A DNA stretch of 51,696 bases from Caulobacteraceae bacterium (GCA_947478785.1 CANJXI010000022.1:1-51696); one strand, 5' to 3'; shown: positions 9,818-19,682, counted from the first letter of the stretch. The notes: generated from the letters alone by a model not told the origin. Numbers and translations: made by a program.

Positions 9818-9905
9818 CATTTCCTCCCGGCGATTGGCGCTCGCGGCCATTGGCGGCCATCATGGTCGCCCGCGGGCGGGCCCGCCAAGCAAAAGGAGAA
9901 TCGCC

Positions 9906-10385
9906 GTGGAGGTACTGGACGCGCTGGCCGAGGCGATCGGCGAGCAGCTGAAGGCGCGGAAGGAGACCGTGGCGGTGGCCGAGAGTTCGTCCGGCGGGCT
10001 GATCTCGGCGGCGCTGCTAGGGGTGCCGGGCGCCTCGGCCTACTATCTGGGCGGCGCGGTGGTCTACACGGCCAAGGCGCGCGCGACGATGCTGGCCTTG
10101 CCCCGCGAGGCGGTGGCGGGGATGCGCTCGGCCAGCGAGCCCTATGCGCTGCTGCTGGCCCGCACTGCCCGCGAGCAGCTGGGCGCCACCTGGGGAATAT
10201 CGGAGACCGGGGCCGCTGGTCCCACGGGCAACGGCTATGGCGACTCGCCCGGCCATACCTGCGTCGCGATCTCTGGGCCGGTGGAGACGGTGCTGACGGT
10301 CGAGACGGGCGTAGACGACCGGCGCGCCAACATGCGCGCCTTCGCGGGCGCCGCGATGGAGCTGTTGAAGCGGGCTATTGCGTAG
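9906..10385 (+). CDS. CinA C-terminal-domain protein (NMN amidohydrolase type)
   Basis: The 159-residue protein is a stand-alone CinA C-terminal domain: VAVAESSSGGLISAALL near the N terminus, YYLGGAVVYTAKARATML, and ISETGAAGPTGNGYGDSPG. Family members (PncC/YdeJ type) deamidate nicotinamide mononucleotide, recycling it to NaMN for NAD synthesis. The start is a GTG at 9906 with AAGGAGA eight bases upstream; the frame is open further upstream only through the divergent hydrolase gene. The activity is inferred from family. Confidence 0.88.
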   Translation: MEVLDALAEAIGEQLKARKETVAVAESSSGGLISAALLGVPGASAYYLGGAVVYTAKARATMLALPREAVAGMRSASEPYALLLARTAREQLGATWGISETGAAGPTGNGYGDSPGHTCVAISGPVETVLTVETGVDDRRANMRAFAGAAMELLKRAIA

Positions 10386-10566
10386 AGGCGAGGCCGGCGT
10401 CTGGAGACGTCAGCCGGGGCTTCGTCGCAGGGTATCGCCGAAGGTCGGACCGTCGACGAGCTTTCCGTCGGGCGCTGTGTCGCGGGGGATCGCCGGGGCG
10501 GCGGCCTCGGTAGACGGGTCCCGCGCGGCCGCGCGCCGGGCCTCGCGTGATGGTCGCCTCGTCAGC

Positions 10567-11076
10567 TCACAGGCTGACCTTGGCGTTGTCGCCCATCTTT
10601 GGGGCCGCGCCGGTGACCATGGCGATGGCCATCTTGGTGAAGGCCACGGCCCGGTTCGGGCTGTCCCACAGTTCGCCATCCTCCGGGGTGACGGTGATCA
10701 GGCGGATGTTGGGATCGCTGTCGTCCTCCCACCACGCCTTGTCGAAGGCGGTCCAAAGGCTCTTGATCTTGGCGCGGTCGTTGCTGACCTTGGCGGGGCC
10801 AGAGACCACCACATATTTGTGGCCGCCGCTGTCGACCCAGGCGCACGAGACGAAGGGGAAGCGTTCGATCTGCGCGTCCTTTTCGCCCTCGACATCCACG
10901 AGGAAGTAGATGGCGTGATCGTCGCGGGCGAGCCGGGCCGAGAGCGGGCGGCTGCGCTGGCGCTCACCGTCCCAGGTGGTGAACATGCAGATGTCGATCT
11001 TCTCGGCGAGCTTCCAGATCCGATCCTGGACCTCGGCTGGGGTCTTAGAGTTGTCGTTGGGATGGTCTTTCGCCAT
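10567..11076 (-). CDS. Pyridoxamine 5'-phosphate oxidase-fold (general stress 26-like) protein
   Basis: The 169-residue protein has the split-barrel flavin-binding fold: ICMFTTWDGERQRSRPLSAR, IYFLVDVEGEKDAQIE, VSGPAKVSNDRAKIKSLW and the C-terminal GELWDSPNRAVAFTKMA. These match the general-stress-protein-26 branch of the PPOX family, which binds FMN or FAD; no substrate is known. The ATG at 11076 has GGAGG upstream and gives the usual length; 29 more codons are open upstream without such a site. The 181 bp between its stop and the cinA-type gene hold no clear feature. Confidence 0.85.
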   Translation of the reverse strand: MAKDHPNDNSKTPAEVQDRIWKLAEKIDICMFTTWDGERQRSRPLSARLARDDHAIYFLVDVEGEKDAQIERFPFVSCAWVDSGGHKYVVVSGPAKVSNDRAKIKSLWTAFDKAWWEDDSDPNIRLITVTPEDGELWDSPNRAVAFTKMAIAMVTGAAPKMGDNAKVSL

Positions 11077-11160
11077 GCAGGCCTCCTGTCGCGGGATATC
11101 CCAAACGACTTCGCGGGCAGAGCGTTGCGCCACCGCCTGATCGAATGCGGGCGCTGACAT

Positions 11161-11234
11161 CAAGCGCGAAAGAAAGGTGCGAACCTCTCGGCGCCGTGCC
11201 CGAGTCCGCTTCCAGCGCGCTACCTATTCCACCG
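11161..11234 (-). other. tRNA-Leu-like sequence, probably decayed
   Basis: Read on the minus strand, GGTGGAATAGGTAGCGCGC closely resembles the D-arm region of class II leucine tRNAs. It is followed by a CTCGG / CCGAG hairpin like a variable arm and a GGTTCGCACC hairpin like a T arm. The acceptor strands do not pair, the anticodon stem is broken and the T loop lacks the usual A58. It starts right after the DUF2277 stop codon. It is at best a remnant; chance resemblance is possible. Confidence 0.22.
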
Positions 11235-11516
11235 CTAAGCCGGCTGCTTCGCGCCGAAGCGCTCGGCGTTGCGGGCGCGGGCCTTGGCGGCCTCTTCCGC
11301 GCGGTCCTTGGGGTGGGCGGTGGTTTCCAGGCTCTCGAACAGGCGGTGGGCGACGGCGGCGACCTCGTCCACGGCGGTGTCGAAGGCTTCGCGGTTGGCC
11401 TTCGAGGGGGTGTTGAAGCCCGACAGCTTGCGGACGAACTGCAGCGCGGCGTCGCGAATCTCCTCGTCGGTGGCCGGCGGGTCGAAGTTGAACAGGGTCT
11501 TGATGTTGCGGCACAT
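11235..11516 (-). CDS. DUF2277 domain-containing protein
   Basis: The 93-residue protein begins MCRNIKTLFNFDPPAT, the invariant start of the DUF2277 family. It continues with FVRKLSGFNTPSKANREAF and ends in a helical, Lys/Arg/Glu-rich segment. The function of the family is unknown. The frame is open upstream, but MCRNIKTL is the family N terminus and an AGGAG lies about ten bases before it. It is transcribed in the same direction as purL and lies 165 bp downstream of the purL stop. Confidence 0.92.
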   Translation of the reverse strand: MCRNIKTLFNFDPPATDEEIRDAALQFVRKLSGFNTPSKANREAFDTAVDEVAAVAHRLFESLETTAHPKDRAEEAAKARARNAERFGAKQPA

Positions 11517-11651
11517 GGGCGGGCGTCTCCTGCTGCGGGGACCTAAGATAGGCGCCGGGGCGCAGGGCGCGACCTCGGCCGTGGGATCGGTGTCGCATCC
11601 GGAGCGGCGCGGCCGCCTCCAGCACCCGCTCTTCGCCGGGCGGTTCCCCCT

Positions 11652-11669
11652 CTCCCGCAAACGCGGGAG
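11652..11669. repeat. Short intergenic palindrome
   Basis: CTCCCGC-AAAC-GCGGGAG is a perfect 7-bp stem with a four-base loop, placed just after the purL stop. Its C/G-rich make-up resembles dispersed intergenic palindromes of Caulobacterales. It could also aid termination of purL, although no T run follows. Confidence 0.4.
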
Positions 11670-11681
11670 GCATGGACGAGT

Positions 11682-13874
<2,193 letters not shown>

Positions 13875-13943
13875 GGGCGGGGGTTTAGCGGGAGTCAGGG
13901 ACGAGGGCGAGAGGGGCCGGCGTCCGCCGCCGATATCGGCCGG

Positions 13944-13985
13944 CAAGAAAAACGGCCCGGGGACTGGGGGGAGCCCGGGCCGTTT
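13944..13985 (-). terminator. Strong intrinsic terminator upstream of purL
   Basis: A perfect 12-bp stem (13950-13961 with 13974-13985) has a 12-base C-rich loop on the minus strand (CTCCCCCCAGTC). On the minus strand it is followed by TTTTTCTT. No protein gene ends here. It terminates either a short RNA starting near 14036 or a purL leader transcript. Confidence 0.85.
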
Positions 13986-14037
13986 AGGTTGCCGCTCGTC
14001 GGGAGGGACGAGAACGACAGCGTCGCGCGGAAGCGAC
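13944..14037 (-). ncRNA. Candidate FNR-boxed small RNA or purL leader RNA
   Basis: On the minus strand three hairpins follow each other: GTCGC-TTCCGC-GCGAC (14037-14022), CTCGTC-CCTCCC-GACGAG (14012-13995), and the terminator with loop CTCCCCCCAGTC (13985-13950), then TTTTTCTT. The FNR/FixK palindrome at 14071-14084 is centred 41.5 bp upstream of the first hairpin, the usual spacing for activation. A start near 14036 would give an RNA of about 95 nt. Two loops are C-rich and complementary to Shine-Dalgarno sequences. Since purL begins 70 bp further on, an attenuator is the main alternative. Confidence 0.42.
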
Positions 14038-14070
14038 TGCCCACCATCGCCCGAGGCGACGGGCGGGGTC

Positions 14071-14084
14071 TTGATCCAGATCAA
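14071..14084. promoter_or_regulatory. FNR/FixK-type operator
   Basis: TTGATCCAGATCAA is a perfect match to the FNR/FixK consensus TTGAT-N4-ATCAA. It lies in a gap with no protein gene, and it could serve the minus strand (RNA candidate, then purL) or the plus strand. The cognate regulator is probably elsewhere in the genome, because the three Crp/Fnr proteins in this window have a different recognition helix. Confidence 0.6.
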
Positions 14085-14249
14085 TTTGGGGGGAAGGTGT
14101 CGACTGACCAGACGACCCAATCAGGGGGGCTGGGGGGGCTATTCAGGATCCGGACCGGATGCCGATCAGCCGACAGTCGCCATAAACCCTCCCCATGTGT
14201 CCGAGGCGGGCCGTGATTGGGGCCATTTCGGGGCGTTGTGTGTCTGCCA

Positions 14250-14442
14250 CAGGGCGCCAGGAACCGTACGCCCGTGGCGCGAGCACGCTTGCCACGGGTG
14301 GCGCTAGGCGCGCACAGATCGATCAACGGCGGACGACTTCGGTCGGACGTCGGGGCAAGGGGCCCCGCGACGCTTCCCAGGATCCCAGTCCTGCGCGGTT
14401 AGACGGAAGCGGCGAAGGCAGTCCGAAGGGGCTGCCTTTTTT
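14250..14442 (+). ncRNA. Candidate structured RNA of unknown function
   Basis: The stretch has no convincing coding frame but several nested hairpins. CCCGTGGC (14271-14278) pairs with GCCACGGG (14291-14298). GCGCC (14254-14258) pairs with GGCGC (14300-14304) around it. A CGAC-TTCG-GTCG stem with a UUCG tetraloop and a GGGGC / GCCCC stem follow. It ends in an intrinsic terminator of plus-strand polarity. I checked it by eye against SRP RNA, 6S RNA, RNase P RNA and tmRNA and saw none of their hallmark sequences. Confidence 0.3.
14415..14442 (+). terminator. Intrinsic terminator, plus-strand polarity
   Basis: AAGGCAG (14415-14421) pairs with CTGCCTT (14432-14438), followed by T residues to 14442. 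On the minus strand the downstream tract is only TT, so it works mainly for plus-strand transcripts. No plus-strand protein gene precedes it. It might partly help end the convergent glutathione transferase transcript. Confidence 0.75.
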
Positions 14443-14446
14443 GCCT

Positions 14447-15115
14447 TCAGCTCGGCGCCGCTTCTTCCTTGGGCCAGCCTTGGTACGTCGGGGGCACGCC
14501 GTTGGGGAGCGCGCGGGCCAGCATGCGGGCGTAGGCCGGCCTGGCCGTCACCCGCTCTGACCAGGCGGCGAGGTTGGGGGTGGCCTCGCCGGGGCAGGCC
14601 CCCTGGGCGACGCGCGCCGGCAACAGCATCATGATGTCGGCGGCGGTGAAGGCCTCGCCGGCGAAATACTCCTGGCCGGCCAGGGACTGCTCGAAGAAAG
14701 CCAGCATCCGCCGCGCATTGCCCAGGTAGCGGGCCGCGAGGGCCTGGTTGCGGGCGTCGAGCGTCGGCAGGGACGCCAAGATCCCCTCGGTGAGGATGCG
14801 GCCCATGGCCGAGCCCTCGGCGAAGTGTATCCACTGGAGGTATTGCGCGTAGCCGGGCTGGCCGGGCTTCACGCTGAACCGCCCCTCGCCATATTGGTTG
14901 ATGACGTACTCCAGGATTGCGCCGGACTCGATCAGCCACTGGTCGCCGTCGCGCACGGTGGGCGCGGTCCCGATCGGGTGGACGGCCTTGATCGCCTGCG
15001 TCGAGGCGTGGATGTCCCTGGGCGTGAAGATGAGCTCATAGTCGAGCCCGAGTTCCTCCATCAGCCAGACCACCCGGTCCGAACGCCGGGCCTCGATATG
15101 GTAGATCGTCAGCAT
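14447..15115 (-). CDS. Glutathione S-transferase family protein (first of a tandem pair)
   Basis: The 222-residue protein has a thioredoxin-fold N-terminal domain: MLTIYHIEARRSDRV, the cis-Pro region IGTAPTVRDGD, and WLIESGAILEYVINQYG with the E-S glutathione-contact pair. An all-helical C-terminal domain follows (AADIMMLLPARVAQGA). It joins glutathione to electrophiles or performs a related detoxifying or catabolic step; the substrate is unknown. It is closely similar to the next gene upstream, most of all over the first 60 residues. The start at 15115 aligns exactly with that paralogue. Confidence 0.88.
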   Translation of the reverse strand: MLTIYHIEARRSDRVVWLMEELGLDYELIFTPRDIHASTQAIKAVHPIGTAPTVRDGDQWLIESGAILEYVINQYGEGRFSVKPGQPGYAQYLQWIHFAEGSAMGRILTEGILASLPTLDARNQALAARYLGNARRMLAFFEQSLAGQEYFAGEAFTAADIMMLLPARVAQGACPGEATPNLAAWSERVTARPAYARMLARALPNGVPPTYQGWPKEEAAPS

Positions 15116-15168
15116 CGCGCTTCTCCCCGTCGGGTCTCCCGCCTCCGACAAGCGTCCGCCTCCCGCCG

Positions 15169-15840
15169 TCAGACCGGCTGGGCGTCTTCCTTGGGCCAGC
15201 CGGCGAGCGTCGGCGGCGGGCCGTTGGGCAGGGCGCGGGCCAGCATGCGGGCGTAGGCGGGCCTCGCCTCAACCCGCGCGCACCAGGCCTCCACATTGGG
15301 ACGGACCTCACCCTGGCAGGCGCGGCGCGCGGCGCGCACCGGCATGAGCATCATGATGTCGGCGGCGCTGAAGTCCTCGCCCGCGAAATAGTCCTGGCCG
15401 GCCAGCGACTGCTCGAAAAAGTCCAGCAGCCGGCGCGAATTGCCCGCGAACAGTCCCGCGATCGGCGGCTTGGGTGCGCCGCTGGCCGCCAGCATCGGGG
15501 CGATCATCATCTCGTTGATGATGCGGCCCATGGCCGAGCCTTCGGCGAAGTGCATCCACTGTAGGTATTGCGGATAGCCTGGGGCGTCGGGCTTCACGCC
15601 GAACCGTCCGCCGCCATGGCGGTTGACGACATATTCCAGGATCGCGCCGGATTCGCAGAGCCAAAGGTCGCCGTCGCGCACGGTTGGGGCGGCGCCGATC
15701 GGGTGGACGGCCTTGATCGCCATCAGCGAGGCGGCGATGTCCTTGGGCGTGAAGATCAGCTCGTAGTCGAGCCCAAGCTCCTCCATCAGCCAGACCACCC
15801 GGTCCGACCGCCTGGCCTCGATGTGATAGATCCGCAGCAT
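15169..15840 (-). CDS. Glutathione S-transferase family protein (second of a tandem pair)
   Basis: The 223-residue protein shares the whole layout of the previous gene: MLRIYHIEARRSDRV, AIKAVHPIGAAPTVRDGD, CESGAILEYVVN, FFEQSLAGQDYFAGEDFSAA and the same end ALPNGPPPTLAGWPKED. By eye about two thirds or more of the residues are identical. The middle (about 115-135) and the C-terminal helix of the transferase domain differ most, which is where the second-substrate pocket lies. The long open frame upstream of MLRIYH is not homologous between the copies and was not used. The pair is 53 bp apart and probably co-transcribed. Confidence 0.88.
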   Translation of the reverse strand: MLRIYHIEARRSDRVVWLMEELGLDYELIFTPKDIAASLMAIKAVHPIGAAPTVRDGDLWLCESGAILEYVVNRHGGGRFGVKPDAPGYPQYLQWMHFAEGSAMGRIINEMMIAPMLAASGAPKPPIAGLFAGNSRRLLDFFEQSLAGQDYFAGEDFSAADIMMLMPVRAARRACQGEVRPNVEAWCARVEARPAYARMLARALPNGPPPTLAGWPKEDAQPV

Positions 15841-16005
15841 GCGCCCCCCCGTCGGGGTCGTTCGCCCCGCTGTCACGGATGATAACGCCGAAATCCGGCG
15901 GGGCGATGGACTATTCCCTGGCCTGACCTTCGCCTCCCCTATGGGAGTTGACCGCGGTGCGGCTATGCTGGAGCCAAATCCGCACAAGAAAACGGGAGAA
16001 ACACC

Positions 16006-16860
16006 ATGGCGAGGAAACGGGCGTTCGTGACGGGAGCCAGCCGGGGCATCGGCAAGGCCATCGCGATCAAGCTGGCGCAGGGCGGCTTCGACGTGGCGAT
16101 CACCGCGCGGACTGTGGAGGAGGGCGAGGAGCGGGAGCATTCCAGCACCGTCAAGCGCTCCGACACCTCACCGCTGCCCGGCAGCCTGAACAGCACCGCT
16201 CAGGCCATGCGCGCGGCCGGCGCGGAGGTGATGGTGCTGCCCGCCGACCTCACGCAACGGGCATCGCTGGGAGCGGCGGCCACGACGGTGCTGGAGCGCT
16301 GGGGTGGGGTGGACCTGCTGGTCCACAACGCCCGCTTCATCGGCCCGGGCCACATGGACCTGATCCTGGAGACCCCTGTCGAGGTGCTGGAGAAACACGT
16401 CGAGGGCAACGCCCTCGCGCCGCTGCTGCTCACCCGGATGCTGCTGCCCGCGATGATCGCCAAGGGCGGGGGCACGGTGATCTACATCACCTCCACGGCG
16501 GGCTACACGGGGTCGCCCAAGAAGGCCGGGCAGGGCGGCTGGGGCCTGAGCTACGGCATGTCGAAGTCGGCCGGCCACTCGATCGTGCCGATCCTGGATG
16601 TGGAGTACGGCGACCAGGGCATTCGCGCCTTCAACCTGCAGCCGGGCCCGATCCGCACCGAGCGGCTGCTGCAGGACATGGGCGGCTTTGGCTTCAACGC
16701 CGACGGCTGGACCCCGCCGGAGGTGATCGGCGAGGTCGTCAACTGGCTGGCCACCTCGCCGGACGCCGACAAGCTGAAGGGGACCTGTATCCAGGGCCAG
16801 GAGCTTTGTGACGAACTGGGCTTGCTGCCCGGATGGTCACTGAAGCCGATCGCGGTCTGA
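16006..16860 (+). CDS. Short-chain dehydrogenase/reductase
   Basis: The 284-residue NAD(P)-dependent oxidoreductase has the nucleotide motif TGASRGIG at 9-16, DLLVHNAR in place of the usual NNAG, a catalytic Ser at 163, and Y183-G-M-S-K187. An insert of about 25 residues (HSSTVKRSDTSPLPG region) follows the second strand, and another separates Ser from Tyr (SPKKAGQGGWG). GGGAG lies upstream of the ATG. Same-strand MFS, amidohydrolase, CoA-transferase and EthD genes follow, so a role in the same catabolic route is likely; the alcohol or ketone substrate is unknown. Confidence 0.9.
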   Translation: MARKRAFVTGASRGIGKAIAIKLAQGGFDVAITARTVEEGEEREHSSTVKRSDTSPLPGSLNSTAQAMRAAGAEVMVLPADLTQRASLGAAATTVLERWGGVDLLVHNARFIGPGHMDLILETPVEVLEKHVEGNALAPLLLTRMLLPAMIAKGGGTVIYITSTAGYTGSPKKAGQGGWGLSYGMSKSAGHSIVPILDVEYGDQGIRAFNLQPGPIRTERLLQDMGGFGFNADGWTPPEVIGEVVNWLATSPDADKLKGTCIQGQELCDELGLLPGWSLKPIAV

Positions 16861-16961
16861 CCGACCGGCCGCGACCGAATACATCTGTACGGGGCGCTCA
16901 CGTCGGGCCATCTTCCCGGCGATGGCGCGCCAAGCGTCGCGTCAGGGGACGGAAACGATAG

Positions 16962-18290
16962 ATGGATCTGACGCGCGAAAGCCCAATTCCCCTGGCCGCC
17001 CAAAGGCCGGCGGATGTCGCGGCCGAAGCGAAACCTGGCCTTCGCCAGTGGTGGTGGCTGATCCTGGCCGGCCTCACCTATGCGATGAACAACCTGGACC
17101 GCAACATCCTCAACGTCGTGCAGGAGCAGGTGAAAAATGAGTTCGGGCTCAGCGACTCTCAGTTGGGGGCGCTCAGCGGGCTGGCGTTCGGGGCGGTCTA
17201 TGCGCTGAGCGCCATCGGCATGGGCCTGCTGGCCGACCGGGTGAACCGGCGCAACATGCTGGCCTCGGTCTTGGTGATCTGGAGCGTGATGACCGCGGTC
17301 TGCGCCTTCGTGCAGAGTTTCGGTGCCCTCCTGTTGGCCCGGATGAGCGTGGCGGCCGCGGAGGCCGGCACCTCGCCGACCAGCACCTCGATGATCTCCG
17401 ACTGGTTCCCGCCGCAGCGCCGTGCGACCGCCATGTCTATCTACTACCTCGGGCCACCGCTGGGCCTGATCATCAGCACGCTCCTGGGCGGGCTCATCGC
17501 GCAGCACTACGGCTGGCGGATGGCTTTTCTGGTGGCCGGCGCGCCAGGGCTGGTGCTGGCGGCCCTGCTGCTGCTGACCTGTCCGCACCCAAAGCGGGGC
17601 TCCGCCGACGTGGCGCATAAGGACGACACGCCTGCGCCCGGATTGCTCGACGCCGTGGCCCACATCTGGCGCAACGCCCCGCTCCGGTGGTCGGTGGCCG
17701 CCGTGACCCTGGCCACCATGGCCAGCGCCAGCTTCTCCAGCTTCGTCGTCTCGTTCCTGATGCGGACGCACCATCTGCCGATCAGCCAGGCGGGCGGGGC
17801 GGTTTCGCTCTGCGTCGGCGTGGCTTCGGCGGTGGGCATCCTCGCCGGCGGGCCGCTGGCCGACCGCCTGGCGCGCGGCCCGCGCTCGAATCTGCGCGTC
17901 GCGGCCGCCACCGTCAGCCTCTCGGCGATCGGCATCGCCATCTGCGTGCTAAGCGGCGCGACGTTGCCCGCGCTGGCCGGGCTGACGCTCTTCGGCTGCT
18001 TCCATATGAGTTACATCGCGCCGTGCTTCTCGACGGTGCTGAACGGCTCGCCGCCGCGTCTGCGCGGTATATCCATCGCCATACTGATGCTGGTCGCCAA
18101 CATGGTGGGCGGCGCCTCGGGCCCCATCGTCGTAGGCTTCATCAGCGACCAGATCGGGGGGCCGGACTCGCTGCGCTTTGCTCTCCTCACCGTCGCACCC
18201 GAATTCCTCGCCACCGCCGGGCTGCTGCTGCTCGCCGCGCAGTCGCTTCCGGCCAGGCTGCGCCCAGTCGGAGAACCCATCCTCACGTGA
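16962..18290 (+). CDS. MFS transporter
   Basis: The 442-residue inner-membrane protein has about 12 hydrophobic segments. A cytoplasmic head (about 1-30) precedes the first helix WWWLILAGLTYAMNNLDRN, and the MFS signature GLLADRVNRRN lies between helices 2 and 3. The D-R-N in helix 1 and the general pattern resemble organic-acid/anion symporters (ACS or spinster-like groups). It probably imports the substrate of the adjoining catabolic genes. Its TGA overlaps the GTG of the next gene (GTGA), so the two are translationally coupled. Confidence 0.9.
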   Translation: MDLTRESPIPLAAQRPADVAAEAKPGLRQWWWLILAGLTYAMNNLDRNILNVVQEQVKNEFGLSDSQLGALSGLAFGAVYALSAIGMGLLADRVNRRNMLASVLVIWSVMTAVCAFVQSFGALLLARMSVAAAEAGTSPTSTSMISDWFPPQRRATAMSIYYLGPPLGLIISTLLGGLIAQHYGWRMAFLVAGAPGLVLAALLLLTCPHPKRGSADVAHKDDTPAPGLLDAVAHIWRNAPLRWSVAAVTLATMASASFSSFVVSFLMRTHHLPISQAGGAVSLCVGVASAVGILAGGPLADRLARGPRSNLRVAAATVSLSAIGIAICVLSGATLPALAGLTLFGCFHMSYIAPCFSTVLNGSPPRLRGISIAILMLVANMVGGASGPIVVGFISDQIGGPDSLRFALLTVAPEFLATAGLLLLAAQSLPARLRPVGEPILT

Positions 18291-19660
18291 CCGACAAGAA
18301 GATCCCCAACTTCCTCGACCGGCTCAGCACCGACGAGTATCGCCCGCAGCCCTACAGCGAGACCGACCGCGTCGTCGTGGCGCGCACCGAGGCCGGGCTG
18401 GACGGTGCGGCGGAGCGCTATCGCCTGGACCCCGCGCGCTGGACCCAGACCAGCCGCACGGCCGCCGGCCTGCTGGCGCTGAACGCCGAATACGGCGAGC
18501 GCTTCTACCACCTGGATCCGCAAGCCGTGGTCGATCCGGACCACGCGGCGGCGGCGTTCGGGGGCGACGGGCTGATCATCGACGTCCAGACCCACTTCCT
18601 GGCGCCGCACGCCGACCGCGGGGGCATCTCCTACATCACCGACGTCTACCGCGCGCTGATGCCGGCCTGGTGGACGGAGATGGACGACATCATCAAGTTC
18701 GACCTGGCCTGCTACATCCAGAACGTCTTTCTGGAGACCGATGTGGCGGTGGCGATTCTGACCTCCGGGCCGGGGATCGACGACGGGAGGATGCTGTTCA
18801 ACGACGAGATGGCGGCCTCGCGGGCGCTGATCGACTCGTTCGCCGGCTCGTCGCGCCTGCTCAACCATTCGGTGGTCCACGCCGACCGTCCCGAAGACGT
18901 AGCGGCGATGCCCTACTGGCTGGAGCAGTTCAATCCGGCCGCCTGGAAGGTCTACACCGCCCCGATGGGCGGCGAGGGGATCAGCGGCTGGATGCTCGAC
19001 GACGCCTGCGGGCTGGCGTTCCTGGAGCGGGTGCGCAAGCTCGGGCCACGCCGCGTCTGCGTGCACAAGGGACTCAGCGGCTTCGTGGACAACGGCTCGC
19101 CCCGTGACATCGGCCCGGCGGCCAAGGCGTTCCCGGACATCGAGTTCCTGGTCTACCACTCGGGCTACGAGTTTCCGATGGGCGGCGCGCCCGCTGAGGG
19201 ACCCTATACGCCCGAGACCGTGCACCTGGGCGTCAACCGGCTGATCCACTCCTGCCGCGAGGCCGGGATCGGAGCTGGCGGCAATGTCTTCGCAGAGCTC
19301 GGGACCACCTGGTTCGCGATCATCCGCCATCCTGTCGAGGCGGCCCATGTGTTGGGCAAGCTGATCGCGCATTTCGGCGAGGACAACATCATCTGGGGCA
19401 GCGACAGCATCTGGTACGGCTCGCAGCAACCGTTGATCGACGCATTCCGCTCGTTCCAGATCCCTGACTGGATGTGCGAGCGGTTCGGCTACGCCAAGCT
19501 GACGCCGCAGGGGAAGGCCAAGATCCTCGGCGGCAACGCCGCGCGGGTCTATGGCATCGACACCGCCAAGGTCCGCGCCGAGATGGCGGGCGACGACCTG
19601 ACGTGGGGCAAGCTCCTGCTGGACGAGTTCCGCGCCAAGGGCTTCGCGGGCGTCCGGTGA
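18287..19660 (+). CDS. Amidohydrolase family 2 protein
   Basis: The 457-residue protein belongs to the metal-dependent TIM-barrel group that includes ACMSD-type decarboxylases and hydrolases. Segments that fit are IIDVQTHFLAPHAD (first metal strand, with an atypical Q-T-H instead of H-x-H), CVHKG, FLVYHSGYEFPM, and WGSDSIWYGSQQ holding the conserved Asp. About 95 residues precede the barrel, longer than usual. The start is a GTG at 18287 within the GTGA overlap with the transporter. It may hydrolyse or decarboxylate the imported compound; no substrate can be assigned. Confidence 0.87.
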   Translation: MTDKKIPNFLDRLSTDEYRPQPYSETDRVVVARTEAGLDGAAERYRLDPARWTQTSRTAAGLLALNAEYGERFYHLDPQAVVDPDHAAAAFGGDGLIIDVQTHFLAPHADRGGISYITDVYRALMPAWWTEMDDIIKFDLACYIQNVFLETDVAVAILTSGPGIDDGRMLFNDEMAASRALIDSFAGSSRLLNHSVVHADRPEDVAAMPYWLEQFNPAAWKVYTAPMGGEGISGWMLDDACGLAFLERVRKLGPRRVCVHKGLSGFVDNGSPRDIGPAAKAFPDIEFLVYHSGYEFPMGGAPAEGPYTPETVHLGVNRLIHSCREAGIGAGGNVFAELGTTWFAIIRHPVEAAHVLGKLIAHFGEDNIIWGSDSIWYGSQQPLIDAFRSFQIPDWMCERFGYAKLTPQGKAKILGGNAARVYGIDTAKVRAEMAGDDLTWGKLLLDEFRAKGFAGVR

Positions 19661-19682
19661 GGCCCGCGGCGAGCTCGTCCAA

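Noticed and set aside
10410..10566. Minus-strand frame continuing past the PPOX stop in another phase (ends TFGDTLRRSPG), with coding-like third positions
   Set aside because: It has no ATG, GTG or TTG start outside the PPOX gene and no recognisable family; high GC alone explains the third positions.
14081..14326. 81-codon minus-strand frame in the purL upstream gap
   Set aside because: It overlaps the FNR box and RNA candidates, has Cys/Pro/Arg-rich composition and no ribosome-binding site.
14250..14442. SRP (4.5S), 6S, RNase P RNA or tmRNA
   Set aside because: The hallmark sequences and the single long hairpin of 6S RNA are absent by eye. It is kept only as an unassigned RNA candidate.
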